A stretch of DNA of 64,000 bases from an uncultured Pelagibacteraceae bacterium (GTDB taxonomy: Bacteria > Pseudomonadota > Alphaproteobacteria > Pelagibacterales > Pelagibacteraceae): the NCBI GenBank assembly GCA_902522525.1, contig CABYVU010000005.1:1-64000 (forward strand), read 5' to 3'. The translations under genes and the position numbers were made by a program. Under the pieces are notes generated by a model that was given only the letters and a program-made list of their open reading frames with translations, had not been told where the DNA came from and did not search any database. Below, in pieces: positions 37,107-46,738 of this stretch; the first letter of the stretch is position 1, and every line of letters begins with the position of its first letter.

Positions 37107-38581
37107 TGTCTAAAAATAATTCGGAATATTTAATTGAAAGAAATGATAATGTTTATGAAGTTGTTATAGGACTTGAAGTTCATGCTCAAGTAACATCAAA
37201 TTCAAAACTTTTTTCATCTTCTTCTACAAAATTTGGTGCTGAACCTAATACTCAAGTAAGCTTAGTTGATGCAGCTTTTCCAGGCATGCTTCCAGTAATT
37301 AATGAATTTTGTGTTAAACAAGCTATAAAAACTGGTATTGGTTTAAAAGCTAAGATCAATAATAAGTCTGTTTTTGATAGAAAGAATTATTTTTATGCAG
37401 ATTTACCTCAGGGTTATCAAATTTCACAATATAAATACCCAATCGTGGGTGAGGGTAATGTTATTTTGGATATGCCTGAAGGTCAAAAACAGATTGGAAT
37501 AGAGAGATTACATTTAGAGCAGGATGCAGGTAAAAGTATTCATGATATTGATCCTAGCAATACACTAGTTGATCTTAATAGATCAGGTGTAGCTTTAATG
37601 GAGATTGTTAGTAAGCCTGATCTAAGATCACCAGATGAAGTAAATGCCTACATAAAAAAACTTAGATCTATCATGAGATATTTAGGAACTTGCGATGGGA
37701 ACATGCAAGAGGGATCATTAAGAGCTGATGTTAATGTATCTGTAAGAATAAAAGGCTCAACAGATTTAGGAACAAGATGTGAAATTAAAAATGTTAATTC
37801 TATCAAATTCATGCAAATGGCAATTATTTATGAAGCAAATAGACAAGTCGATTTAATAGAAGAAGGTCAAGAAATAGATCAAGAAACAAGGCTTTTTGAT
37901 ACAAAAAAAAATGAAACAAGATCAATGAGGTCGAAAGAAGATGCTCATGATTATAGATACTTTCCAGATCCAGATTTACTTCCATTAGAAGTTACGGATG
38001 AATTTATTGTTAAACTAAAATCTGAAATCCCTGAATTACCAGATGATAAAAAGAAAAGATTTATTGATGAATTTAAAGTGTCACCTTATGATGCAACAAT
38101 ATTGGTCTCTGATATCGATACAGCTAAATATTTTGAGGAAGTTGTTGCCAAAATGGGTAAAAACAGTGACATGAAACTAGCCGTAAATTGGATTACAGGA
38201 GAATTATTTGCTGTTTTAAATGATAAAAATATTGAAATTGCTCAAAGTCCAATAAGTGCAAAAAACTTAGCAAAATTGATTAATTTAATTAAAAATGGAA
38301 CAATCTCAGGAAAAATTGCTAAGACAATATTTGAATTAATGTTGGATGGTGACATAGATCCTCAAATAATTGTTGAGGAAAAAGGATTAAAGCAAGAAAG
38401 TGATCCTAAAGCACTAGAGGCATTAATTGATAAAATAATCAATGATAATAGAGAAAAAGCCATTGAGTATAAACAGGGAAAAGAAAAGCTATTTGGTTTC
38501 TTTGTGGGACAAGCAATGAAAGCTTCAGGTGGAAAGGCTAACCCTCAATTAATTAACGAAATATTAAAGAAGAAACTTTAA
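37106..38581 (+). CDS. gatB: Asp/Glu-tRNA(Asn/Gln) amidotransferase subunit B (start placed at ATG in TAATG overlap)
   Basis: [39 protein letters not shown]-like motif, C-terminal GatB/YqeY domain. Confidence 0.97.
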   Translation: MSKNNSEYLIERNDNVYEVVIGLEVHAQVTSNSKLFSSSSTKFGAEPNTQVSLVDAAFPGMLPVINEFCVKQAIKTGIGLKAKINNKSVFDRKNYFYADLPQGYQISQYKYPIVGEGNVILDMPEGQKQIGIERLHLEQDAGKSIHDIDPSNTLVDLNRSGVALMEIVSKPDLRSPDEVNAYIKKLRSIMRYLGTCDGNMQEGSLRADVNVSVRIKGSTDLGTRCEIKNVNSIKFMQMAIIYEANRQVDLIEEGQEIDQETRLFDTKKNETRSMRSKEDAHDYRYFPDPDLLPLEVTDEFIVKLKSEIPELPDDKKKRFIDEFKVSPYDATILVSDIDTAKYFEEVVAKMGKNSDMKLAVNWITGELFAVLNDKNIEIAQSPISAKNLAKLINLIKNGTISGKIAKTIFELMLDGDIDPQIIVEEKGLKQESDPKALEALIDKIINDNREKAIEYKQGKEKLFGFFVGQAMKASGGKANPQLINEILKKKL

Positions 38582-38618
38582 TTTAACTAAACCTATAGTC
38601 ATTATATAATTAAGATAG

Positions 38619-39269
38619 ATGGGAAAGAATATTGAAATTTCTGAAAAAATTGAAAAATATATTAATAATTTTAGTTTTAAACTAAACTCAGTTCAAAAAG
38701 AAATCATAGAGTATAATAATACCCTTGGAAATGAAAAGAGAATGCAAGTAGCAATATCTCAATGTCATTTTCTCCATTTAATAATAAAAATATCTAATAT
38801 AAAAAATGTGCTTGAGATTGGAACTTTTACTGGTTTAAGTGCACTTTCTATTTCCCTTGCACTTCCTGATGATGGAAAACTTACAGCGCTTGATAAAGAC
38901 AAAGAGACAAACAAGATCGCAGTAAGTTTTTTTAAGAAAGCTAATCAAGATAAAAAAATTCAAACGATTGTAAAACCTGCGCTAGATAGTTTAGATGAAT
39001 TAAAAAAACAAAAATATGACATGGTTTTTATTGATGCTGATAAGCTTAACTATAAAGAATATTATGAAAAATCATTAAAGATAATAAAAAAAGGTGGTTT
39101 GATCATTATTGATAATGTTTTATGGCATGGTGAAGTTGCAGATGAAGATAATATGGATAAATTTACATTAAACATTAGAGAATTAAATAAGCATGTATCA
39201 ACTGATGAAAGGGTAGAACAAATAATTATCCCATTAGGAGATGGAATGACTGTTTGTAGGGTTTTATAA
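38619..39269 (+). CDS. SAM-dependent O-methyltransferase (caffeoyl-CoA OMT family)
   Basis: VLEIGTFTGLSALSISLALP, DMVFIDADKLNYKEYYE, GGLIIIDNVLWHGEV. Confidence 0.9.
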   Translation: MGKNIEISEKIEKYINNFSFKLNSVQKEIIEYNNTLGNEKRMQVAISQCHFLHLIIKISNIKNVLEIGTFTGLSALSISLALPDDGKLTALDKDKETNKIAVSFFKKANQDKKIQTIVKPALDSLDELKKQKYDMVFIDADKLNYKEYYEKSLKIIKKGGLIIIDNVLWHGEVADEDNMDKFTLNIRELNKHVSTDERVEQIIIPLGDGMTVCRVL

Positions 39270-40171
39270 TGTTTAATATTTTTGGTTTTTATAAATTTAA
39301 AAAACTTAATAATCTTAAAAAAATAAAAAACAAATTAGAAAATAATCTTAAAGATTATGAAATTAGAGGAACAATAATAATTTCATCTGAAGGTGTTAAT
39401 GGAACAATTTCAGATAAAAAAAATAACCTTTCAAAATTCAATAAACTTCTAAAAAAAATATTATCTATAAAAAAATTTAATTCAGAAAATAATTCTAATA
39501 GTAAATTTAATCCATTTCATAAACTTAAAATTAAAATCAAAAAGGAAGTTGTTCCAATGGGTTTTAAAGTTAGAAACTATAATTATCCAAAGAACAACCT
39601 CAATCCAAGGGAATGGAATAAAATAATTAAAAAAAAAGACACAGTTTTGATAGATGCACGGAAATCTTTTGAGTATGATGTGGGAACCTTTAAAAAATCT
39701 TTAAATCCAAATATAGAAAACTTTCGTGAATTTCCTAAATATTTAAATCAATTTAAAAATAGCGAAAATATAGCAATGTTTTGTACAGGTGGTATCAGGT
39801 GCGAAAAAGCAAATATTTATTTGAAAAAAAAAGGATTTAAAAATGTATATATTTTAAAAGGTGGAATTATCAACTATCTGAATAATACTAATAAAAAAAA
39901 TAGTCAATGGAACGGTGAATGTTTTGTTTTTGATAATAGAGTTTCAATAAAACATGGCTTGAAGCAGGGCAGTTATTCAATTTGTAGTGGTTGCAGAAAA
40001 CCTCTTTCTATCAAAGAAAAAAAATCTTCTAAATATTTAGAAGGCATTCATTGTCCAAAATGTCACGATTATTTAACAGATGATCAAAAATCAAGATTTG
40101 CAATGAGACAAAAGCAAATAATACTTGCAAAAAAAACTGGCAAGAGACATATCTTTAAAAAAGAGTATTAA
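39269..40171 (+). CDS. trhO: tRNA uridine(34) hydroxylase, rhodanese family (TrhO/YceA)
   Basis: GTIIISSEGVNGTIS, DARKSFEYDVGTF, MFCTGGIRCEKA, C-terminal CSGC...CPKC. Confidence 0.9.
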   Translation: MFNIFGFYKFKKLNNLKKIKNKLENNLKDYEIRGTIIISSEGVNGTISDKKNNLSKFNKLLKKILSIKKFNSENNSNSKFNPFHKLKIKIKKEVVPMGFKVRNYNYPKNNLNPREWNKIIKKKDTVLIDARKSFEYDVGTFKKSLNPNIENFREFPKYLNQFKNSENIAMFCTGGIRCEKANIYLKKKGFKNVYILKGGIINYLNNTNKKNSQWNGECFVFDNRVSIKHGLKQGSYSICSGCRKPLSIKEKKSSKYLEGIHCPKCHDYLTDDQKSRFAMRQKQIILAKKTGKRHIFKKEY

Positions 40172-40186
40172 TTAAATTATAATTTT

Positions 40187-41548
40187 ATGGATTTGCTTAA
40201 AGAAAATATACCTTTACTTGTTAGAAAACTTGCAATTCCAGCAAGTGTAGGTACGCTTTTTCAAACATTATACAATATTGTTGATACTTTTTATTCAGGA
40301 TTAATCTCACCCGAAGCACTTTCTGCGCTCAGTAAATCATTTCCAATATATTTTATTATTGTAGCAACATCTATTGGAGTAACAGTTGCGGGAACTTCCT
40401 TAATAGGGAATAGTATTGGAGAAAAAAATGAAAAAAATGTATCTTATTATTTCACTCATATTGTTATCTATGGACTGATTATATCAGTTTTTATTACATT
40501 CATAGGTTTATATTTTGCTGAAAAAGTTTTTAACATAATGGGTTCGAATGAGGAAATTACAAATTTAGGACTTCAATATACAAATATTATGTTTTATGGA
40601 TCATTTCTTTTTTTTCTTGTTGTATCACTTAACTCTTTATTACATGCAGAAGGAGATACAAAAACATACAGAAATGTTTTGGTTTTAAGCTTTCTACTAA
40701 ATATAATTTTAAATCCTATCTTAATATTTGGGTTTTTATTTATTCCAGCAATGGGAATGATGGGAATAGGGTTATCAACAATTATTGCGCAATTAATCGC
40801 TTTTCTTATTATTCTTTTTAAAGTTTTAAAAAACACAAGAGTAAAAAAAATTACAATTGAATTTTTTAAAATAAAATTAATTTTTTTAAAAAATATTTTC
40901 TTTCAATCAATGCCAATATCAATTGCAATATGTGGATATGCAGTTGCTGCTACATTTATATTTACTTATGTTGGTCAAACAAGTGAGCTAGCAGTTGCTG
41001 GTTATGGTGCAGCTACAAGAATAGAGCAGGTTGTTTTACTACCAATACTGGGAATAAATACTGCAATAATCTCAATTATAGCTCAAAATTACGGTGCAAA
41101 TAACTTTGATAGAGTTAAAGAAACTTACTTCATTTCAATTAAATATGGACTTATCTTGATGGTTTTTTCAGGAATATTAGTTTATTTAACAGCTGATATA
41201 GTTCCAAGATTTTTTTCTAGCAACGAAGTGGTATTAGAATATGGAAGAAGGTATTTAAAAATCGCAGCTTTTATATTACCAGCTTACCCAATTTTCTTTT
41301 TATCAAACGGTTTTTTTATGGGATTAAAAAAATCTAATTATGCAATGATAAATAATATGTTGCGAAATGTTTTTGTTCCAATTTGTGTTTTTTACTTAGC
41401 CAAATATTTATCTGCAGATTTTGATAGTTTTTTTTGGTTGTGGTTTATTTTTCAATGGACGCTTTCGATACTTTTATTTAGTTATGTGAGTTATTACATA
41501 AAAAAAAAATTAGATAAACCTAGCGCTATCCTTAATCCACAACAATAA
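40187..41548 (+). CDS. MATE-family multidrug/metabolite efflux transporter
   Basis: Hydrophobic 453 aa; LAIPASVGTLFQTLYNIVDTFYSGLIS, AAATRIEQ-like repeat motif. Confidence 0.92.
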   Translation: MDLLKENIPLLVRKLAIPASVGTLFQTLYNIVDTFYSGLISPEALSALSKSFPIYFIIVATSIGVTVAGTSLIGNSIGEKNEKNVSYYFTHIVIYGLIISVFITFIGLYFAEKVFNIMGSNEEITNLGLQYTNIMFYGSFLFFLVVSLNSLLHAEGDTKTYRNVLVLSFLLNIILNPILIFGFLFIPAMGMMGIGLSTIIAQLIAFLIILFKVLKNTRVKKITIEFFKIKLIFLKNIFFQSMPISIAICGYAVAATFIFTYVGQTSELAVAGYGAATRIEQVVLLPILGINTAIISIIAQNYGANNFDRVKETYFISIKYGLILMVFSGILVYLTADIVPRFFSSNEVVLEYGRRYLKIAAFILPAYPIFFLSNGFFMGLKKSNYAMINNMLRNVFVPICVFYLAKYLSADFDSFFWLWFIFQWTLSILLFSYVSYYIKKKLDKPSAILNPQQ

Positions 41549-42055
41549 ATCTTCTGAGAAGGATCTTCTTACAAAAAGATTAATTTCATTAATTTCTTTA
41601 TGGTGGATAATCACATCTGTATGGTTTAACAGCGTTTGAGTAACTGAATTTTTAGTTATTTTGAAATAATTAAAATCAAATGGCGATCCAGACGAAAGAA
41701 GATCAAAAGTCTTATTTCCTTTAATATTAACACAAATCCATTGATTTGAAACATCAACGACTGAACCAAAATTAAGTTTTGAAATTTCATTAAAAAGGTT
41801 ATTGAATAATTGTCGATCTTCACCGTTGAAATATACTAACCATTCGTCTGGACTTAACCACAGCGTACTGTATTGTTGATTTGATAAACTTGTATTTGGC
41901 TCAATAGGTAAAATTATAGATAAGATTTTTCCTATTTTGGTAAAAAATTCTTTCTTTTTTCCTCTTAAATTTATTTTTACAATTGGTTCAGATAAAGAAA
42001 TTTCGAGACCTTCAAATGAACCTTTTTCAAATTTAGGATATTCTTGATTAAGCAT
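41510..42055 (-). CDS. soxG: Sarcosine oxidase subunit gamma
   Basis: SLSNQQYSTLWLSPDEWLV; follows soxA. Confidence 0.88.
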   Translation of the reverse strand: MLNQEYPKFEKGSFEGLEISLSEPIVKINLRGKKKEFFTKIGKILSIILPIEPNTSLSNQQYSTLWLSPDEWLVYFNGEDRQLFNNLFNEISKLNFGSVVDVSNQWICVNIKGNKTFDLLSSGSPFDFNYFKITKNSVTQTLLNHTDVIIHHKEINEINLFVRRSFSEDLLLWIKDSARFI

Positions 42056-45050
42056 AAATCCTCTTATTTTCTTTATCTAGAAAAACTGAGTCAGACACTG
42101 TTACATTTATGTTTTTATTTTCCATTGGCACAATAAGTTTTTGGCCATTCATTTTTTTTCCGCTTTTAACGACAGCAAGTGCGATTGATTTATTTAAATT
42201 TGGGCTAAAGTAACTCGATGTTACATGTCCAACCATTTCAATTGGTTTTTTGTTCACATCAGAAACAATCTGGGCTCCTTCTTCTAAAACTTCATTTGGA
42301 TCATCTGTGAGTAATCCTACAAGTTGTTTTCTATCTTCTCTTATAGTATCACTTCTATAAAGAGATCTTTTTCCAATAAAATCATATTTTTTTTTGCTAA
42401 CTATCCAATCCATTTGAAGGTCAATTGGTGTCATAGTACCATCTGTATCTTGACCAACAATAATAAAACCCTTTTCAGCTCTTAATAAATGCATTGTTTC
42501 TGTTCCGTATTGAGTAATTTTAAATTCTTTTCCTACCTCAATGCATTTCTCCCATAACGATTTTCCGTATTTTGACTCTATATTAATTTCATAACTAAGT
42601 TCACCAGTAAAACTTATTCTCATTATTCTACAATTAATCTCATCAATTTTGGCATTTTGGTAAGACATATGTGGAAAAGCGTCATCACTAAAATCTTTAT
42701 CAGGAAATATTTTGGTTAATATTTTTTTAGAGTTTGGACCACATATACTTGCTGTTGAGTAGTGGTCAGTGACTGAAGTTAAATAAACATCTAATTCAGG
42801 CCACTCAGTTTGTAAATAATCTTCAAGTTTTGAAAGAACATTCGCCGCTCCTCCTGTTGTTGTAGTCATTAAGTAATGATTTTCACCTAATCTTGTCGTA
42901 ACACCATCATCATATACCATGCCATCTTCATTTAACATCAATCCATATCTGCATTTTCCAATTCCTAATTTTGACCATGCATTTGTGTAAACTCTATTTA
43001 AAAATTCAGATGCATCAGTTCCTTGAATGTCTATTTTTCCAAGTGTAGAAGCATCTAAAATTCCTGCACTATCTCTAGCTGCCTTACTTTCTCTTTGAAC
43101 AGCATCATGCAGACCTTCGTCATTAATAGGGTAGTACCAAGGCCTTTTCCATTGTCCAACATTTTCAAATTTAGCATTATTTTGACTATGCCATTCATGA
43201 ATTGACGTTTTTCTTACAATATCAAAAAATTTACCTACACTTCTTCCAACTATTGACCCAAAAGTTAATGGTGTGAACGGTGGTCTAAATGTTGTTGTTC
43301 CTAATGTACCCATTTTAACACCAGCAGTATCAGCAATAATCCCCAATGCATGCATGTTGGATAGTTTGCCCTGGTCAGTTGCCATACCAGTTGTTGTATA
43401 ACGTTTTACATGTTCAATAGATTTAAAACCTTCTCTAAGCGCAAGTTTTATATCTTTTGCAGTAGAGTCATTTTGAAAATCAATAAAAGATTTACATTTA
43501 CCCTCTGATATATAATTTGGTAGTAGCCATATATTTCTTTTATCTAATTCTTTTGAGTTGAGTACAGAGGTGTTGTCAAATTCAGTTTCGCTGACCTTCA
43601 AAAAATTCTTTACCTTTTTATTTGTATTATTAATTATTTCTTCAAGCTCAAAGTCACCATTACATGAACCAACATTAATATGATTTTCGTCGATTTCAGT
43701 TGGTATAAAAGTTTGATCATTTTCTCTAAAATCTAATTTTCCACCAGATTGTGTATGCATATGAACCATTGGCGTCCAACCACCACTTACTGCTAAGCAA
43801 TCACAGTTAATTCTATTTTTATCTCCAACAACATTTGATCCATCTTCTGATAAATTCATTAGCTCAATAGAATTTATTTTTCTATGACCAAAAGTATTAA
43901 CTATTGTTGAGTTCCAATAGATTTTAACTCCAAGTTTTTCAGCATTTTTAACAATTTTGGAATTAGATTTTTTTCTTATATCTATTATTTCGACAGATAT
44001 TCCTTTTTCTTTCAATGAAACAGCTGTTTCGTAAGCACTATCATTATTAGTAAATATCACATTATTAAATCCACAAGATACACCATAAAAATCTAAATAT
44101 TTTTTTACAGAGTTAGCAAGCATTATTCCTGGTCTATCGTTATTATTAAATACAAGCGGTCTTTCAATAGCACCTGTTGCTACTAATACTTTATCAGCTC
44201 TAATTTTCCATAATCTCTGTCTGATGCCACCATTTTTTTTATCCAATGGTAGGTGGTCTGAAATATTTTCTTTTGCTAAGAGGAAATTATAACTATGATA
44301 AGCAGCTAAGCTTGTTCTAGTTTTGATTGTTAAATTATCTAATTTTTGAAGTTCAGCAATCTCATCATCTAACCATTCACTAGAATATTTATTATTAATT
44401 TTATAATTTTCATTCTTTTGAAATATTGTTGATCCACCAAGAATATTTTTATCTTCAATCAATATTGTTCTTAAATTGTTTTTTGCAGCAATTTTTGATG
44501 CAATAATTCCAGAAATACCACCACCTATAATTAATACATCACAATGAACATGTTTATGGTCATATAATTCAGGGTCGGGTTTTGTTGGTGATTTTCCTAG
44601 TCCCGCAGACCATCTTATCAGCGGTTCATAAATTTTTTTCCAGAAACTTTTAGGCCACATAAAAGTCTTATAATAAAAACCTGCAGGTATAAATTGAGAT
44701 ATAAAATTGTTAATTCCCCCTATATCAAAATTAACACTTGGCCAACAATTTTGACTTGAGGCTTTTAAACCTTCGTACAATTCAATCTCTGTAGCTCGAA
44801 CATTAGGTTCTGTTAAATCTGTATCCTCGTTTATTTGGCATATCGCATTAGGTTCTTCCGATCCACAAGACATTATCCCTCTTGGTCGATGATATTTAAA
44901 GCTTCTACCAACTAAATGAACTCCATTTGAAAGTAGTGCAGATGCCAAAGTATCACCGTCAAAACCGTGATAAGATTTTCCATCGAAATTGAATGAAACT
45001 GTTTTAGTTTGATCTACATGTTTTGTCTTATTAACTCTAAATTTTGTCAT
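42048..45050 (-). CDS. soxA: Sarcosine oxidase subunit alpha
   Basis: 1000 aa; N-terminal GRSFKYHRPRGIMSCGSEEPNA, Rossmann GGGISGIIAS, C-terminal GcvT-like aminomethyltransferase domain. Confidence 0.95.
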   Translation of the reverse strand: MTKFRVNKTKHVDQTKTVSFNFDGKSYHGFDGDTLASALLSNGVHLVGRSFKYHRPRGIMSCGSEEPNAICQINEDTDLTEPNVRATEIELYEGLKASSQNCWPSVNFDIGGINNFISQFIPAGFYYKTFMWPKSFWKKIYEPLIRWSAGLGKSPTKPDPELYDHKHVHCDVLIIGGGISGIIASKIAAKNNLRTILIEDKNILGGSTIFQKNENYKINNKYSSEWLDDEIAELQKLDNLTIKTRTSLAAYHSYNFLLAKENISDHLPLDKKNGGIRQRLWKIRADKVLVATGAIERPLVFNNNDRPGIMLANSVKKYLDFYGVSCGFNNVIFTNNDSAYETAVSLKEKGISVEIIDIRKKSNSKIVKNAEKLGVKIYWNSTIVNTFGHRKINSIELMNLSEDGSNVVGDKNRINCDCLAVSGGWTPMVHMHTQSGGKLDFRENDQTFIPTEIDENHINVGSCNGDFELEEIINNTNKKVKNFLKVSETEFDNTSVLNSKELDKRNIWLLPNYISEGKCKSFIDFQNDSTAKDIKLALREGFKSIEHVKRYTTTGMATDQGKLSNMHALGIIADTAGVKMGTLGTTTFRPPFTPLTFGSIVGRSVGKFFDIVRKTSIHEWHSQNNAKFENVGQWKRPWYYPINDEGLHDAVQRESKAARDSAGILDASTLGKIDIQGTDASEFLNRVYTNAWSKLGIGKCRYGLMLNEDGMVYDDGVTTRLGENHYLMTTTTGGAANVLSKLEDYLQTEWPELDVYLTSVTDHYSTASICGPNSKKILTKIFPDKDFSDDAFPHMSYQNAKIDEINCRIMRISFTGELSYEINIESKYGKSLWEKCIEVGKEFKITQYGTETMHLLRAEKGFIIVGQDTDGTMTPIDLQMDWIVSKKKYDFIGKRSLYRSDTIREDRKQLVGLLTDDPNEVLEEGAQIVSDVNKKPIEMVGHVTSSYFSPNLNKSIALAVVKSGKKMNGQKLIVPMENKNINVTVSDSVFLDKENKRIYA

Positions 45051-45326
45051 TTATTCTACCGGTGGTTTTTCACCCATTTTATAAACCGCATGTATCTTGT
45101 CATTTGATGTGTCTCTAACCATATTAAACCATTTCCTACATCCATGAGCATGGTTCCATCTTTCGAACTGAACCCCTTTAATATTCTTTCTCATAAATAG
45201 ATATTCTGCCCATTGATCGTCACTTAGCTCAGTTGGTTGTTTGGGTCTAACTATGTGAGCTTCACCTCCACATGAAAATTCACTTTGGTCTCTTTCACCA
45301 CAATATGGACAATTTATTAAAAACAT
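45051..45326 (-). CDS. soxD: Sarcosine oxidase subunit delta
   Basis: CPYCGERDQSEFSCGGEAHIVRP, HAHGCRKWF. Confidence 0.94.
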   Translation of the reverse strand: MFLINCPYCGERDQSEFSCGGEAHIVRPKQPTELSDDQWAEYLFMRKNIKGVQFERWNHAHGCRKWFNMVRDTSNDKIHAVYKMGEKPPVE

Positions 45327-46579
45327 TAGTGTGCTACAGCGGCTGCACCATGTTCGTCAACTAGATCTCCACTCACAAATCGATTCAGATTAAATGCAGC
45401 ATTTAATTTATGTGGTTCATCATTAGCAATAGTGTGTGCAAATAAATCACCAGATCCAGGTGTTGCTTTAAAACCTCCAGTGCCCCAACCACAGTTAAAA
45501 TAGAGTCCTTTTATATTTGTTTTACTAATTATTGGACTTGCATCAGGACATATATCAACAATTCCACCCCATTGTCTCAACATTTTCATTCGGCTAAAAA
45601 TAGGGTACAGCTCCAATATTGCTTTTAATGTTCCTTCAACAACATCGTGACTACCTCTTTGAGTATAAGAAACATAAGCGTCCGTACCAGCGCCAATTAC
45701 TAGTTCACCTTTGTCAGACTGACTAACATATGCATGTACAGCATTAGACATTACTACAGTGTCAATTATTGGTTTGACTGGTTCTGAAACTAATGCTTGT
45801 AAAGGTTTGCTTTCCAGCGGTAATTTTAATCCTGCCATGTTAGCAATTACACTTGAGTGTCCTGCTGCAACAACACCAATTTTTTTTGTTTTAATAAATC
45901 CTTTTGATGTTTCAACACCTTCAACTTGATCTATATTTCTTTTTATACCTATAACTTCACAATTTTGTATTATATCAACACCCATTTCATCTGCACCTCT
46001 TGCATAACCCCATGCAACAGCATCATGTCTAGCAGTTCCCGCTCTTCTTTGTAATGTTCCACCAAGAACAGGGTATCTTATATCTGGAGAAGTATTTATT
46101 ATTGGACAAAATTCTTTTACTTGATTTGTATTTAACCACACTGCATCAATGCCATTAAGTCTGTTTGCGTGAGTTCTTCTTTTTAAATCTCTTACATCTT
46201 GAAGGTTATGGGCTAAATTCATAACTCCTCTTTGACTGAACATTACATTGTAGTTTAATTCTTGAGATAAATTTTCCCAAATCTTTAATGCATGGTCGTA
46301 CAATCCAGCACTTGCATCCCACAAATAATTTGATCGTATAATTGTAGTATTTCTTCCTGTATTTCCTCCACCAATCCAGCCTTTTTCTAAAACAGCAATA
46401 TTTCTCATGTTATGCTTTTTAGCTAGGTAGTAAGCTGTTGCTAGACCGTGGCCACCGCCACCTATTATAATAGCTTCATATTCTCTTTTTGGCTCAGGAT
46501 CTCCCCAAGCTTGCTTCCAGTTTTCATGCTGCGAAAAAGCATTTTTAATTAGTGAGAATATCGAATATTTGTTTTTCAT
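45326..46579 (-). CDS. soxB: Sarcosine oxidase subunit beta
   Basis: [38 protein letters not shown]. Confidence 0.95.
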   Translation of the reverse strand: MKNKYSIFSLIKNAFSQHENWKQAWGDPEPKREYEAIIIGGGGHGLATAYYLAKKHNMRNIAVLEKGWIGGGNTGRNTTIIRSNYLWDASAGLYDHALKIWENLSQELNYNVMFSQRGVMNLAHNLQDVRDLKRRTHANRLNGIDAVWLNTNQVKEFCPIINTSPDIRYPVLGGTLQRRAGTARHDAVAWGYARGADEMGVDIIQNCEVIGIKRNIDQVEGVETSKGFIKTKKIGVVAAGHSSVIANMAGLKLPLESKPLQALVSEPVKPIIDTVVMSNAVHAYVSQSDKGELVIGAGTDAYVSYTQRGSHDVVEGTLKAILELYPIFSRMKMLRQWGGIVDICPDASPIISKTNIKGLYFNCGWGTGGFKATPGSGDLFAHTIANDEPHKLNAAFNLNRFVSGDLVDEHGAAAVAH

Positions 46580-46604
46580 AATTGCCAGAAATTACTTGAT
46601 TAAT

Positions 46605-46618
46605 ATTGAATATTCAAT
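46605..46618. repeat. Perfect 14-bp palindrome ATTGAATATTCAAT between soxB and tRNA-Ser
   Basis: Read directly; lies in the 64-bp divergent gap. Confidence 0.5.
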
Positions 46619-46643
46619 GATTTCAAGTTACACATCTAAGTAC

Positions 46644-46738
46644 GGAAGGATGGGTGAGCTGGTTGAAACCAGCGGTTTGCTAAACCGCCGTACGCTTGAA
46701 AAGGTGTACCGAGGGTTCGAATCCCTCTCCTTCCGCCA
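46644..46738 (+). tRNA. tRNA-Ser (anticodon GCT), long variable arm, encoded CCA
   Basis: Acceptor GGAAGGA/TCCTTCC, anticodon arm CGGTTTGCTAAACCG, T-arm GAGGGTTCGAATCCCTC, CCA at 46736-46738. Confidence 0.96.
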
